A stretch of 48,505 bases of DNA, from NCBI GenBank assembly GCA_903919615.1, contig CAIXIX010000281.1, positions 1 through 48,505 of the forward strand. The letters run 5' to 3'. The stretch's first letter is position 1. The number at the start of each line of letters is the position of its first letter. The notes below the pieces were generated by a model that saw only the letters and a program-made list of their open reading frames with translations, made no database searches and was not told where the DNA came from. This stretch comes from an uncultured Chthonomonas sp. Lineage in GTDB: Bacteria; Armatimonadota; Chthonomonadetes; Chthonomonadales; Chthonomonadaceae. The position numbers and the translations under genes are program-made. Of the stretch, positions 26,548 through 34,989 are shown piece by piece.

Positions 26548-28659
26548 ATGTCCGTAGACGATACAAATAGCTCGAGTGAACCACTAACGTGCAAAGACCC
26601 GGGCGCTGGCGAGAGTTCCCAGGTAGGTCACGGAGGCGAGCTGCATCAGAGCATTGGTGGCGCGCACTCAGCGCTTACCACGAATCAGGGTGTCGCAGTC
26701 TCGGATAACCAGAACTCGCTGAGGGCCAATGCACATGGTCCGACGCTTCTTGAAGATTTCATCCTTCGTGAAAAGATCACGCACTTCGATCACGAGCGTA
26801 TTCCTGAGCGTATCGTTCATGCCCGAGCAACAGGGGTGCATGGATATTTCGAACTCACGACTTCGCTGCAGAACTACACCACTGCCGGGATACTCACCGA
26901 AGTGGGTAAGAAAACACCTGTGTTTACTCGCATATCGACCGTTGCTGGTGGCGCTGGCTCGGTTGATACCCCACGCGACATTCGCGGATTTGCCGTCAAG
27001 TTTTACACCAGCCAGGGCAACTGGGACCTGGTTGGCAACAATATACCGGTGTTCTTCATCCAGGATGCCATCAAATTCCCCGATCTAATCCATGCCGTGA
27101 AAATGGAGCCCGACCGTGGTTTTCCTCAATCGGCTACCGCACACGATACATTCTGGGATTTCATATCACTTACACCCGAGACCATGCATACGGTGATGTG
27201 GATCATGTCTGATCGCACAATTCCACGTTCGTTACGTATGATCGAAGGATTCGGCGTGCATAGCTTCCGGCTGATTAACGACGCTGGCGAATCAACATTT
27301 GTTAAATTCCACTGGCGCCCCAAACTTGGCTTACAATCCACAGTATGGGACGAGGCCGTTAAGCTCGCTGGCGCGGACCAAGACTTTCACCGCCGCGATA
27401 TGTTCGAGGCCATTGCGGAGGGTCATTTTCCAGAATGGGAGTTCGCAGTACAGCTGTTTACGCAGGAGGAGGCAGATCGATTTCAGTTTGATCATCTGGA
27501 CGCCACCAAGTTGATCCCTGAGGAACTGGCGCCTTTGAAAGTGATGGGCCGCATGGTCCTGGATCGGTGGCCGGACAATTTCTTCGCTGAAACTGAACAG
27601 GTTGCTTTTTGTCCATCTCATGTCGTGCCTGGTATCGACTTTTCGAACGATCCATTGCTGCAGGGCCGATTGCTGTCGTATCACGATACGCAGCTCTCGC
27701 GCCTGGGTTCGCTGAATTTCCACCAGATCCCGATAAACTCGCCCAAGTGCCCATTCTCCAATCAACAGCGCGATGGACACATGCAGATGGCGCAGCCTAC
27801 CGGCCGCGTTGCGTATGAGCCTAATTCGCTCTCGCTAGACTCTCCGCGTGAATCACCAGCATTGGGCTTTCGCAGTGCGCCAGTAACCGAGATCGGCGAG
27901 AAAAGTCGAATTCGGGCAGAGAGCTTCGCCGATCACTACAGTCAGGCACGACAGTTCTACTGCAGTCAAACCGTATATGAACAGGCTCACATCGCCTCGG
28001 CGTTAGTTTTTGAGCTTTCTAAGGTCGAACATGCGCATGTACGTGAAGCAGTTGTGGGCCATCTGAGGCATATCGAAAATGACCTCGCCGTCAGGGTCGC
28101 AGCCGGACTTGGAATGGACGAAATGCCCGATGCGCCTCTGGCTGCTTCACCAACGCTTCATACTGAGCCTTCACCCGCGTTGCGGACCATCGGCAAGGGG
28201 AAGCATACGCTCGAGGGGCGCACAATTGGCATTCTGATTGCGGATGGGTCCGACCGAGCCCTTATTGAAAAGATCTCAGGTGCTGCAGCGGATGCGGGCG
28301 CCGCAGTGAAGATCGTTGCACCGAAAGTGGGCGGAGCGAAGCTTGCCGATGGCTCGATGATGGCCGCTGATGGACAGTTGGCCGGCACTCCCTCCGTGTT
28401 GTTCGACGCTGTCGCCGTCGTGCTCTCGGAAGTTGGAGCACAAGCGCTGTCGCACGAAAGTGCGGCGATCGATTTCATACGCGACGCTTTCGGTCATCTA
28501 AAAGCGATTGCCGTTGACAACGGTGGCCAGGCGCTCTTAAACGCAGCGCATATCGGACAAGATGCAGGTGTCGTCTCCGCTGAGAACACTTATGCGTTTA
28601 TAGCGGCAGCCAAAACACGGCAATGGGAACGAGAAAAGTCCGTTCGAACTCTGGCATAG
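26548..28659 (+). CDS. katE: large-subunit monofunctional catalase (HPII/KatE type)
   Basis: Heme catalase turning hydrogen peroxide into water and oxygen, large-subunit clade, 703 residues (E. coli HPII has 753). Visible: the active-site His in [14 protein letters not shown] (H91), [26 protein letters not shown]-type core (split here for length), the Asn region [20 protein letters not shown], and the proximal heme ligand Tyr in [14 protein letters not shown] (Y378). After about residue 550 the flavodoxin-like DJ-1/GATase domain typical of this clade follows ([12 protein letters not shown] ... [18 protein letters not shown]). I chose the ATG at 26548 because AGGGAG lies seven bases before it; an ATG at 26506 lacks a Shine-Dalgarno sequence. 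That Shine-Dalgarno sequence can be masked by a stem in the leader. The DUF5661 gene follows after 36 bases. Confidence 0.97.
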   Translation: MSVDDTNSSSEPLTCKDPGAGESSQVGHGGELHQSIGGAHSALTTNQGVAVSDNQNSLRANAHGPTLLEDFILREKITHFDHERIPERIVHARATGVHGYFELTTSLQNYTTAGILTEVGKKTPVFTRISTVAGGAGSVDTPRDIRGFAVKFYTSQGNWDLVGNNIPVFFIQDAIKFPDLIHAVKMEPDRGFPQSATAHDTFWDFISLTPETMHTVMWIMSDRTIPRSLRMIEGFGVHSFRLINDAGESTFVKFHWRPKLGLQSTVWDEAVKLAGADQDFHRRDMFEAIAEGHFPEWEFAVQLFTQEEADRFQFDHLDATKLIPEELAPLKVMGRMVLDRWPDNFFAETEQVAFCPSHVVPGIDFSNDPLLQGRLLSYHDTQLSRLGSLNFHQIPINSPKCPFSNQQRDGHMQMAQPTGRVAYEPNSLSLDSPRESPALGFRSAPVTEIGEKSRIRAESFADHYSQARQFYCSQTVYEQAHIASALVFELSKVEHAHVREAVVGHLRHIENDLAVRVAAGLGMDEMPDAPLAASPTLHTEPSPALRTIGKGKHTLEGRTIGILIADGSDRALIEKISGAAADAGAAVKIVAPKVGGAKLADGSMMAADGQLAGTPSVLFDAVAVVLSEVGAQALSHESAAIDFIRDAFGHLKAIAVDNGGQALLNAAHIGQDAGVVSAENTYAFIAAAKTRQWEREKSVRTLA

Positions 28660-28695
28660 ATTCCACAGGCCCGTCTGGGGCATACAAGAGAAGAC

Positions 28696-28986
28696 ATGAA
28701 TAATACGCGAATGATTAGCGCTGAAGAGGCGCACGACACCGGTATGACGCTCGAGCTTGACTGGACCAAGGTCGATCCAGATCAATTCCGTCAAGGCCTT
28801 CAAGTAGAGCTAGAACACGGCTCTCGAGATTCGGATACCAATGTCACGAGCGACGATCTTACCCTTACAGGGAAGATCGCCTGGGCTCATCTGAAGGAGT
28901 TTCCAGACTACTACACACGTTTGAAAAAGATGGAAACAGAGGCAGATGCCTATTGGGTGTCGCACGGTAGATCCAAGAGCGCCTGA
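28696..28986 (+). CDS. DUF5661-family small protein
   Basis: Cytoplasmic protein of 96 residues matching by eye the DUF5661 pattern: an N-terminal segment ISAEEAHDTGMTLELDW, then FRQGLQVELEHGSRDSDTNVTSDD, and a C-terminal GKIAWAHLKEFPDYYTRLKKME. The fold seems helical with conserved His, Glu and Tyr residues (ELEHG, AHL, DYY), but no function is established for the family. The ATG has an AGAGAAG Shine-Dalgarno-like stretch. It follows katE by 36 bases, so it is probably on the same transcript; small proteins of this type are often found among general stress genes, which is context only. Family recognition is from memory of the motif. Confidence 0.8.
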   Translation: MNNTRMISAEEAHDTGMTLELDWTKVDPDQFRQGLQVELEHGSRDSDTNVTSDDLTLTGKIAWAHLKEFPDYYTRLKKMETEADAYWVSHGRSKSA

Positions 28987-29050
28987 CTGACGGCGAAGTT
29001 AGCACGTCAGGACTGATCGCGAGTTGTTATCGCGCGCTGCGGTCTCTCGT

Positions 29051-29087
29051 GGCCTGACTTCAGTCTGAAGTCGGCCCTGTTATAACA
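29051..29087. promoter_or_regulatory. two adjacent palindromes upstream of the alpha/beta hydrolase
   Basis: Positions 29051-29076 form a near-perfect palindrome: GGCC, GACTTCAG, one central base, CTGAAGTC, GGCC, with one unpaired T in the left arm. Two bases later comes the exact palindrome TGTTATAACA (29078-29087). They lie between the DUF5661 stop and the hydrolase start. The first could be a terminator stem without a T-run; the second is operator-like and overlaps a TATAAC that could be a -10 element. Confidence 0.45.
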
Positions 29088-29128
29088 TGTGATGTTTGTA
29101 TCTCCACCGATAAAGTAGGAAACATACA

Positions 29129-29953
29129 ATGACCCGGATTACAACTAAAGATGGCACGCAGATATATTACAAGGATTGGGGCACGGGCCAGCCTGTTGTG
29201 TTCAGCCACGGCTGGCCGCTTAGCTCGGACAGCTGGGAGGCTCAGATGCTGTTCCTGGCGTCTAATGGCTTTCGCTGCATTGCCCACGACCGACGCGGCC
29301 ATGGCAGGTCGAGCCAACCATGGCGTGGTAACGACATGAACACCTACGCTGATGATCTCTCGGAGCTCATGGAGAAGCTCGATCTTATGAACGCAGTATT
29401 GATTGGGTTTTCAGCGGGCGGCGGCGAAGTAGGGCGCTACATCGGTAGGCACGGAACGAAACGTGTATCGAAAGCCGGTCTGATATCATCCGTCCCTCCA
29501 CTGATGTTGAAAACTGCTGCCAATCCAAACGGCCTCCCCATTGAAGCGTTCAACAAAATCAGAGCTGGATGCATCGCCGACCGGTCACAGTTCTACAAAG
29601 ATCTTGCCGCCGGCCCCTTCTTCGGCGCCAATCGGCCCGGGGCCAAGGTTTCTCAAGGCGCAATCGACAGGTTCTGGCTTCAGGGGATGCAGTCCGGTCA
29701 TATCAATGCCTACGACTGCATCGCAGCATTTTCTGAGACGGATTTTACAGAAGACCTGAAAAAGTTCGACGTGCCGACGTTGATCGTTCATGGCGACGAC
29801 GATCAGGTTGTGCCGATAGCCGCAGCGGGGCTTAGCTCATCAATACTCGTTCGGAACGCGACGCTGAAGGTATATCCGGGCGCCCCCCACGGACTTTTTT
29901 ACACACATAAAGACCAGCTCAATACGGATCTACTCTCGTTCCTGAAGAATTGA
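29129..29953 (+). CDS. alpha/beta hydrolase, cofactor-free haloperoxidase/arylesterase type
   Basis: Serine hydrolase of the alpha/beta fold, 274 residues, in the branch called non-heme chloroperoxidases or arylesterases. The opening [20 protein letters not shown] and [13 protein letters not shown] (oxyanion region) are typical. The nucleophile elbow is GFSAGGGEV with Ser95; the usual motif in the branch is GHSTGGGEV, so His and Thr are changed. The acid is in the [11 protein letters not shown] loop (residues 220-230) and the base is H254 in [10 protein letters not shown]. No signal peptide. Known members hydrolyse esters and can perform perhydrolysis with peroxide, which fits the neighbouring catalase, though the natural substrate is unknown. 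It has its own palindromic control region upstream and converges with the TolB-like gene. Confidence 0.93.
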   Translation: MTRITTKDGTQIYYKDWGTGQPVVFSHGWPLSSDSWEAQMLFLASNGFRCIAHDRRGHGRSSQPWRGNDMNTYADDLSELMEKLDLMNAVLIGFSAGGGEVGRYIGRHGTKRVSKAGLISSVPPLMLKTAANPNGLPIEAFNKIRAGCIADRSQFYKDLAAGPFFGANRPGAKVSQGAIDRFWLQGMQSGHINAYDCIAAFSETDFTEDLKKFDVPTLIVHGDDDQVVPIAAAGLSSSILVRNATLKVYPGAPHGLFYTHKDQLNTDLLSFLKN

Positions 29954-30115
29954 TGTGTTTCTGCCCGAATAGTTCACGGCCGATGCAGTCCCGCGTCAAC
30001 ATCCTTCATCTCTTGAGCCCACTCGTTATGTCGCTTGGCGAATGACAAGCAGGCACAAGAGATTTGGCGGGGGTGTTACTATCCGAACGCTTAGGATCGC
30101 AATTTAGCACCTGGA

Positions 30116-31105
30116 TTAACGCTTAAAGCTGTCTGGCGACATTGGATTATCGAACAACCGACCACCAGCAAGTTTTTGCAGATGTTCTCCGTCAGTTCCA
30201 ATACGCCATAGGCTGCATTCAGGACCTGCACTTCCGCCATTGGGCCAGTCTTCTTCTAAAAAGAAGATTGCTTTGCCATCTGGACTGTAGCGAGGACAAA
30301 AACAGCCGCCACTCCTAGGCGTTAGTAGGGTGGGCTGTCCGCCAGCTACAGGCATCACATAGATCTTCAAGTCGGGGCTGTATTGACCTTGTGTGAATGC
30401 AACCTTGTCGCCGCTGGGTGAAAATACGGCATCTCGCCCCTCATTAACAATCTGTCGTGGCGTGCCGGACCCATCGGATCGTGCGACCCACACGCCTTCT
30501 GTACCCCGCCAGAGTAGCATTTTGCCATCTGACGATAGCCTTGGCGCATCGGCCCAGATGTTAGATGGCAATACCCGCCTTAAGTCGGTACCATCACGCT
30601 TTATCGACCAGACAGAACCGCCGCCGCTCCAGCTTGTCGCCATCCCACCCCAATTGTAGTGTGTGTCGTGCGTAAATAGAATGCGCGAGCCATCCGGAGT
30701 GAATACTGGTGCACAGTCATTTGCATCTTCAGATGTAAGCTGTGTAATCCGATGGGTTTTCAAGTCTTGCAGATAGAGATGGTCTGCACGATCCCAACGG
30801 CGTCCAGACGAATAGACAATTGATCGACCATCTGGTGAGAATGTGGGACAGCTCTCATATTCCGGTGAATTCGTTACCGCAGTAACATACATCTTGTTCA
30901 GATCGAGCATGAACAGGTCACGACCGCCCTTGCCGATAGCATTAAAGACCAGGCGGCCGCCGCCGGGAGCGCAACTGAACGAGATATCCTGATATCCAAA
31001 CGGACGGGTATGCTGGGTCATACAGCTGCGCAGCGCGATGATTGCAGCGACAGATACTGCGCTAATCAGAATACAAGTTCCAACACGCTTTTTCCACCAC
31101 ATCAT
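30116..31105 (-). CDS. membrane-anchored TolB-like beta-propeller protein
   Basis: Protein of 329 residues: a short cytoplasmic start (MMWWKKRVG), one membrane helix or uncleaved signal (CILISAVSVAAIIALRSC), then a propeller of TolB/PD40 repeats. Blades are clear: CPTFSPDGRSIVYSSG, CAPVFTPDGSRILFTHD, APRLSSDGKMLLWRG, DAVFSPSGDKVAFTQG and CPRYSPDGKAIFFLEE. Conserved SPDG turns define each blade. No enzymatic motif is visible; such proteins usually bind partners or ligands outside the membrane. It lies 106 bases downstream of the M56/BlaR-type gene on the same strand and may share its transcript, so a role in the same signalling system is possible but unproven. Confidence 0.8.
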   Translation of the reverse strand: MMWWKKRVGTCILISAVSVAAIIALRSCMTQHTRPFGYQDISFSCAPGGGRLVFNAIGKGGRDLFMLDLNKMYVTAVTNSPEYESCPTFSPDGRSIVYSSGRRWDRADHLYLQDLKTHRITQLTSEDANDCAPVFTPDGSRILFTHDTHYNWGGMATSWSGGGSVWSIKRDGTDLRRVLPSNIWADAPRLSSDGKMLLWRGTEGVWVARSDGSGTPRQIVNEGRDAVFSPSGDKVAFTQGQYSPDLKIYVMPVAGGQPTLLTPRSGGCFCPRYSPDGKAIFFLEEDWPNGGSAGPECSLWRIGTDGEHLQKLAGGRLFDNPMSPDSFKR

Positions 31106-31211
31106 AGGGATCGGCCAGCAATTCTAGCGCTATTGCATTGCGCTGCGAATATCAGACATTGCCGTACAGGTTCGGCGGATGGCCAATCCTCTCCTGCCCG
31201 GTTGGCGCTTG

Positions 31212-34200
31212 CTAGTTCGGATGTACCTTGTGACGTACCAGGGTCACACCAGTATCGCCAGCCTGAGCGGTAATCCGATCATTCTGGTAACCGGCGCCGT
31301 TCATTAGATAGAGAACCAGTTCTTCTCTTACGACACCATCGATGCGGAACCGTCCCTGTTCATCTGAAACGACCTGCTGCATAGCAGTTGATCTGCCCTG
31401 TACCGCGATCGTCTGTTTGCCGAGAGAATTACCAGCTTCATCCACAACCCGACCTGAGACGAAACTGTCCGCTCGTAGCGGACGGAGTTCGCCCAGATCC
31501 ACCTTCTTGCCAGGCTGATGCTGGATCGCCTGGGTTCTCACTTCGCCGTATCCCGAGGGACTAACCGACACTGAATATCGCGGATCCGGAAATAGATGCG
31601 TAAACGTGAAGTGTCCCCTCAAGTCTGTGTTAGCCGTCATGGTGCTCATGCCCATCTCTTGTGGCCATTCGTACAGAGTTACCCGGACGTTGACCATCGG
31701 GCGCCCTTTCTCATCGAAAGCCTGACCGGAAATGGTCAGCATCGCATTCGATTTTAGCTGCAGAATTACATCTTCTCCGCGCCGTGCAATGATGGCCTTT
31801 TCTGTCGCGAGGCTGCCGAATGATGCTTGCACGGAGGCCGATGCTGCGTGTTCACCTGGAAACACGTCCAATAGCGGCACATCGCACGATCCATTCATGT
31901 CGGTTTCCACATTCAGAATTGAGCCTGCATCTGCGTGCATGCTCTGCGGAAACACACGGACCATCGCGTGGGCTACTGGCTTTGCATTTGGACCAATAAC
32001 ACGAACATGGATAGGTCTCTGGTCTTTCACCGCTGCCGGCGTCAACGCATAATTCTGAGTATGAACCTCACCGTCGCGCACTTCAAACTCAACTCCACCT
32101 TGCTTAGGTAATGGTTCATATTCATTGGCCGGCGCTCCCTGCAAGTAAACATACTGCTGACCTGCCGGGACGCGAGCATGGAAGACGCCACGTGAGTCGG
32201 TTTGGATCGACTGAACCGCATCACCCGAACGTGGATGGGCAGGCCCCTGGATGCCGATCATGACCTGAGCAACAGGTAATCCCGTGCTCTTATTGGTAAC
32301 TGTTCCGGTGATCTCCGCGCCTGGTACGAGTACGAAGTCGTGACGCAACGGCGTTCCTGAATTTAGCGTTGCCCTGTCAAGAGCAAAGGCTGAAAAGGAG
32401 CGCTCCAGTTCGCCGTGTAGATATACTTCGACATTGTAGTTCCCGGACGAGAGGTGCCGGATATCATATCTGCCACTCGCATCCGTCATCGACTGCCCAC
32501 CGGGTTGGTGAGAAATGCTTTGTGCGATAACCAAAATCCCGCCGACAGGCTTTCCGTCCGGCAGGGATATCTGTCCATGCACGCTGGCGCCGGGCTGTAG
32601 CTGGATTGGGCCAGCCTTCTGCAAGGTCGTATCGTTGAGGGTTATTGACTGGTCATAATCCGGTTGCGCATATGGTCCGTCGATCGCGAAGCTTACTGTG
32701 GCGCCTTGTGGCAGTCCAGGGAATGTACATCCGCCAGTCAAATCGGTCTTTTGCTCCCAGCGGCCATGCATTGTGGAGGGGATTTCGAGATAGCCACGAG
32801 CGCCGGGATGCCTGTCAACGAGTGTCCGGACCCGCACATGTACATTCGTGGCCGGCTTTCCCGTTTCATCTATAAAAGAGACATGAACGGATGTAGAAGG
32901 CTTTAGTTCGAGCATTACTGTAGCGGTTTGCAAGCCGAGACGAAGTGTCTGGTAGGTCAGTCCCCATCCCGGAGCCTGTGCAAGAAGGGTCGCTATTCGA
33001 TTATCGCCAACTGCTGGCGGTCGATTAGCAAAGGCAAACTGACCGTGGATATCTGTTTCGGAAACAGACAGCATCGCCACCGCACCATCCGGATTCCGCT
33101 CAATCCAGGTCACGGCTGCATGCGGCGCCGGAACACCTGACGGCGTAACCACCTTACCCGTGACATTCCCAGTACTGGATCCCGCAGTCTTTCGTGCCGA
33201 CTCACTGGCAGGAGTAACTACGCGGCTTGAGCCGTGCGCAACACGCGATATCAGTACGGCTTGCACTGCCGATTGCTGTGCATAAGCCGGTAATAAAATC
33301 GGGTGAGCCAGCGCTGTGGCCGCAAGCATACACGAAGAGATTCCCCAGAAAATCGTGCTGAATCGCATAGACACTTCCCGCCTGCATACGGTTGTGGCGA
33401 GAATCCGGCGCAGCCGGATCTCCACTTTTGGGCTCTGCGCCATCGTCACCGCCCCTGTCGCATCGCCCGGCAGGTAGGGCAGAGCGCCGTGAGCGCATTG
33501 AGCGACGTCAAGCAGGTGTTTGGCATACTCTTTAGGTGCCATGCCTGCAGAGAGAACCATATCATCACAGGCGGCCTCACTTTCAAGGCGCAACCGTTGA
33601 GCGGCAATCCAAGCTAACGGGTGAAACCAGTAGAACGAGCGGACCACCTGAACAGCAGTTTGAATCAACCAATCGCGACGGCGAATATGTGCGGCTTCGT
33701 GTAGAATTGCAGCCCGGAGCCGTTCGGCAGGCCACGTCTCCGAACCCGCTGGCAGCACAATTACGGGCCTCATAGCTCCATAAGTTAAAGGAACGCTGAC
33801 ACTATCCCGATCGGTCATTATCCGGATGGAAACTTCCGAAGTCCCGCGTGTGGCAGCCACGGACCTGGCCACGATATCGATGCATGATACATTGGTCAAG
33901 GGCACACTTCTTTGCCAGATCGATCGCAAACCTGCGTACACTCTTGCTAGGCGAGCCAACGCTATGATTGCGCCAAGAGCCCATAGGATCAAAACATGGT
34001 CCGTGGCAAAGAGCCGTTTACGGCCATCTTGTTGGAGTTTAATCGCAGGCTGCGGGGCGAATGCAGGCAAGTTATGGATATCACTGGTTTGGCTTACTTT
34101 AGGTAAGCTTTCCACGCTTTTCACTGGCATCGTCACGGTGTAATTGGCATGTAACCCTGGGTCTGACGCGATCGGAATAGCTGTGGTGGGTTTTGGGGTC

Positions 34201-34415
34201 AGAATCCTAATTGGAATGTGCCAGCCCGGTAGGGTAAGTATCAAAACTGGCAGAACACCGGATCCTATTAACCCAATCGTCCATATCTGATGCCGGAATG
34301 ATGCCGATGCTCGCATTGAGAATAGCGCGATTGTCGAAGAAACTAGCAGGAGTATCGTCGCTCTCACCGTAACATCTGCAAGCGAATGGGCAAGGCTGGT
34401 CCAATGGCTGCTCAT
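31212..34415 (-). CDS. BlaR1-type M56 membrane metallopeptidase with carboxypeptidase-regulatory-like repeats
   Basis: Receptor-like membrane peptidase of 1067 residues. The N-terminal third has membrane helices (ATILLLVSSTIALFS, IGLIGSGVLPVLILTL, HVLILWALGAIIALARL) and the M56 domain with zinc site ILHEAAHIRRRDW (H239, E240, H243) and ESEAACDDMVL. Another helix lies near 350. Where BlaR1/MecR1 carry a penicillin-binding sensor, this protein instead has seven carboxypeptidase-regulatory-like beta domains, recognised by openings such as NVTGKVVTPSGVPAPHA, SVHGQISLPDGKPVGG, EITGTVTNKSTGLPVAQ, TISGQAFDEKGRPMVN and FVSGRVVDEAGNSLGK. Known for BlaR1: signal binding triggers proteolysis that removes the BlaI repressor. 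The ATG overlaps the BlaI stop by four bases and has an AGGAG Shine-Dalgarno sequence, so the pair is coupled. The ligand here is unknown; beta-lactam sensing is not supported. Confidence 0.9.
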   Translation of the reverse strand: MSSHWTSLAHSLADVTVRATILLLVSSTIALFSMRASASFRHQIWTIGLIGSGVLPVLILTLPGWHIPIRILTPKPTTAIPIASDPGLHANYTVTMPVKSVESLPKVSQTSDIHNLPAFAPQPAIKLQQDGRKRLFATDHVLILWALGAIIALARLARVYAGLRSIWQRSVPLTNVSCIDIVARSVAATRGTSEVSIRIMTDRDSVSVPLTYGAMRPVIVLPAGSETWPAERLRAAILHEAAHIRRRDWLIQTAVQVVRSFYWFHPLAWIAAQRLRLESEAACDDMVLSAGMAPKEYAKHLLDVAQCAHGALPYLPGDATGAVTMAQSPKVEIRLRRILATTVCRREVSMRFSTIFWGISSCMLAATALAHPILLPAYAQQSAVQAVLISRVAHGSSRVVTPASESARKTAGSSTGNVTGKVVTPSGVPAPHAAVTWIERNPDGAVAMLSVSETDIHGQFAFANRPPAVGDNRIATLLAQAPGWGLTYQTLRLGLQTATVMLELKPSTSVHVSFIDETGKPATNVHVRVRTLVDRHPGARGYLEIPSTMHGRWEQKTDLTGGCTFPGLPQGATVSFAIDGPYAQPDYDQSITLNDTTLQKAGPIQLQPGASVHGQISLPDGKPVGGILVIAQSISHQPGGQSMTDASGRYDIRHLSSGNYNVEVYLHGELERSFSAFALDRATLNSGTPLRHDFVLVPGAEITGTVTNKSTGLPVAQVMIGIQGPAHPRSGDAVQSIQTDSRGVFHARVPAGQQYVYLQGAPANEYEPLPKQGGVEFEVRDGEVHTQNYALTPAAVKDQRPIHVRVIGPNAKPVAHAMVRVFPQSMHADAGSILNVETDMNGSCDVPLLDVFPGEHAASASVQASFGSLATEKAIIARRGEDVILQLKSNAMLTISGQAFDEKGRPMVNVRVTLYEWPQEMGMSTMTANTDLRGHFTFTHLFPDPRYSVSVSPSGYGEVRTQAIQHQPGKKVDLGELRPLRADSFVSGRVVDEAGNSLGKQTIAVQGRSTAMQQVVSDEQGRFRIDGVVREELVLYLMNGAGYQNDRITAQAGDTGVTLVRHKVHPN

Positions 34416-34852
34416 TTAGTTTCTCCTGTTTCGGAGGTGGATCGGCTCGTTGCGTCATCGCTGCTGTTTTGGGCGGTCACGGAGCTCTCGATCAGGTTGT
34501 ACAGGCGCGCCGCTTCGTCTTCTGAGAGCTCTGTCTCCGCCTCTGTCAGCAGAGTTGCGACCGCTGTCTCGAGGTTGCCGCCAAAGAAGGTCGTGAGGAC
34601 CTGCTTCATGGCAGAGCGCGCGGCGCTCTGGCGCGGCTGGGTGGGAATATAGATGAAGTGCTGGGCCTGCTGCACGTGATGTAGGTGACCGCGCTGCTCA
34701 AGGATCAGGATTAGCTTCCGCACAGAGGAGAGGCTGGGAGGGTCCGGCAAAATCTCAAGCACCTGCGCGGCAGACGCCTGGCCAAGGGTGTAAATCGCGT
34801 CCATGATCTGGCGCTCACGGCGGCTCAAACGATGAGTTAACGGCTTCGACAT
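34412..34852 (-). CDS. BlaI/MecI/CopY-family transcriptional repressor
   Basis: Winged-helix repressor, 146 residues from the ATG at 34852 (Shine-Dalgarno AGGAGG, spacing about 6). The DNA-binding domain is LSRRERQIMDAIYTLGQASAAQVLEIL followed by SVRKLILILEQRGHLHHVQQAQHFIYI (given in parts), and the C-terminal helices (MKQVLTTFFGGNLETAVATLL, EDEAARLYNLIE) match the BlaI dimerisation region. The tail is Ser/Thr-rich and acidic. In known systems BlaI dimers bind inverted repeats near their own promoter and are cleaved after activation of the partner BlaR1; two matching inverted repeats lie directly upstream at 34869-34884 and 34912-34929. An 11-residue upstream extension is open but would start inside operator 1. 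The partner gene follows with a four-base overlap. Confidence 0.93.
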   Translation of the reverse strand: MSKPLTHRLSRRERQIMDAIYTLGQASAAQVLEILPDPPSLSSVRKLILILEQRGHLHHVQQAQHFIYIPTQPRQSAARSAMKQVLTTFFGGNLETAVATLLTEAETELSEDEAARLYNLIESSVTAQNSSDDATSRSTSETGETK

Positions 34853-34868
34853 CTGCTTCCTCCTGTGC

Positions 34869-34884
34869 TGCGAATATTTTCGCA
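34869..34884. promoter_or_regulatory. operator-like inverted repeat 1 (BlaI site candidate)
   Basis: TGCGAA, four bases, TTCGCA: a perfect 6-bp inverted repeat. It overlaps the predicted -10 and start point of the blaI-like gene's promoter, the right place for a repressor. The same half-site recurs in operator 2, 44 bases away centre to centre, about four helical turns. Confidence 0.75.
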
Positions 34885-34905
34885 TTTGGATTGGTGTTGT
34901 GTCAA
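34876..34905 (-). promoter_or_regulatory. promoter of the BlaI/BlaR-like operon
   Basis: Minus-strand -35 TTGACA (34905-34900, perfect) with a weak -10 GAAAAT (34881-34876) after 18 bases. The start point would be near 34869, giving a short leader that contains just the Shine-Dalgarno sequence before the ATG at 34852. Operator 1 covers the -10. Confidence 0.5.
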
Positions 34906-34911
34906 TAGCGG

Positions 34912-34929
34912 TTGCGAAAAAATTCGCAA
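34912..34929. promoter_or_regulatory. operator-like inverted repeat 2 (BlaI site candidate)
   Basis: TTGCGAA, four A bases, TTCGCAA: a perfect 7-bp inverted repeat sharing its core half-site TGCGAA with operator 1. It is immediately followed on the plus strand by TATACT (34931-34936), a -10-like element facing the ECF sigma gene, so a protein bound here could control that gene as well. No clear plus-strand -35 is visible. Confidence 0.75.
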
Positions 34930-34989
34930 TTATACTCGCAAGCAGTGCGATCTGGATTATAGACCCAACCCAAAGCCAAAATTAGTCCC

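Noticed and set aside
31212-34852. beta-lactam resistance regulators
   Set aside because: The BlaR1-like protein lacks a penicillin-binding sensor domain and no beta-lactamase gene is nearby.
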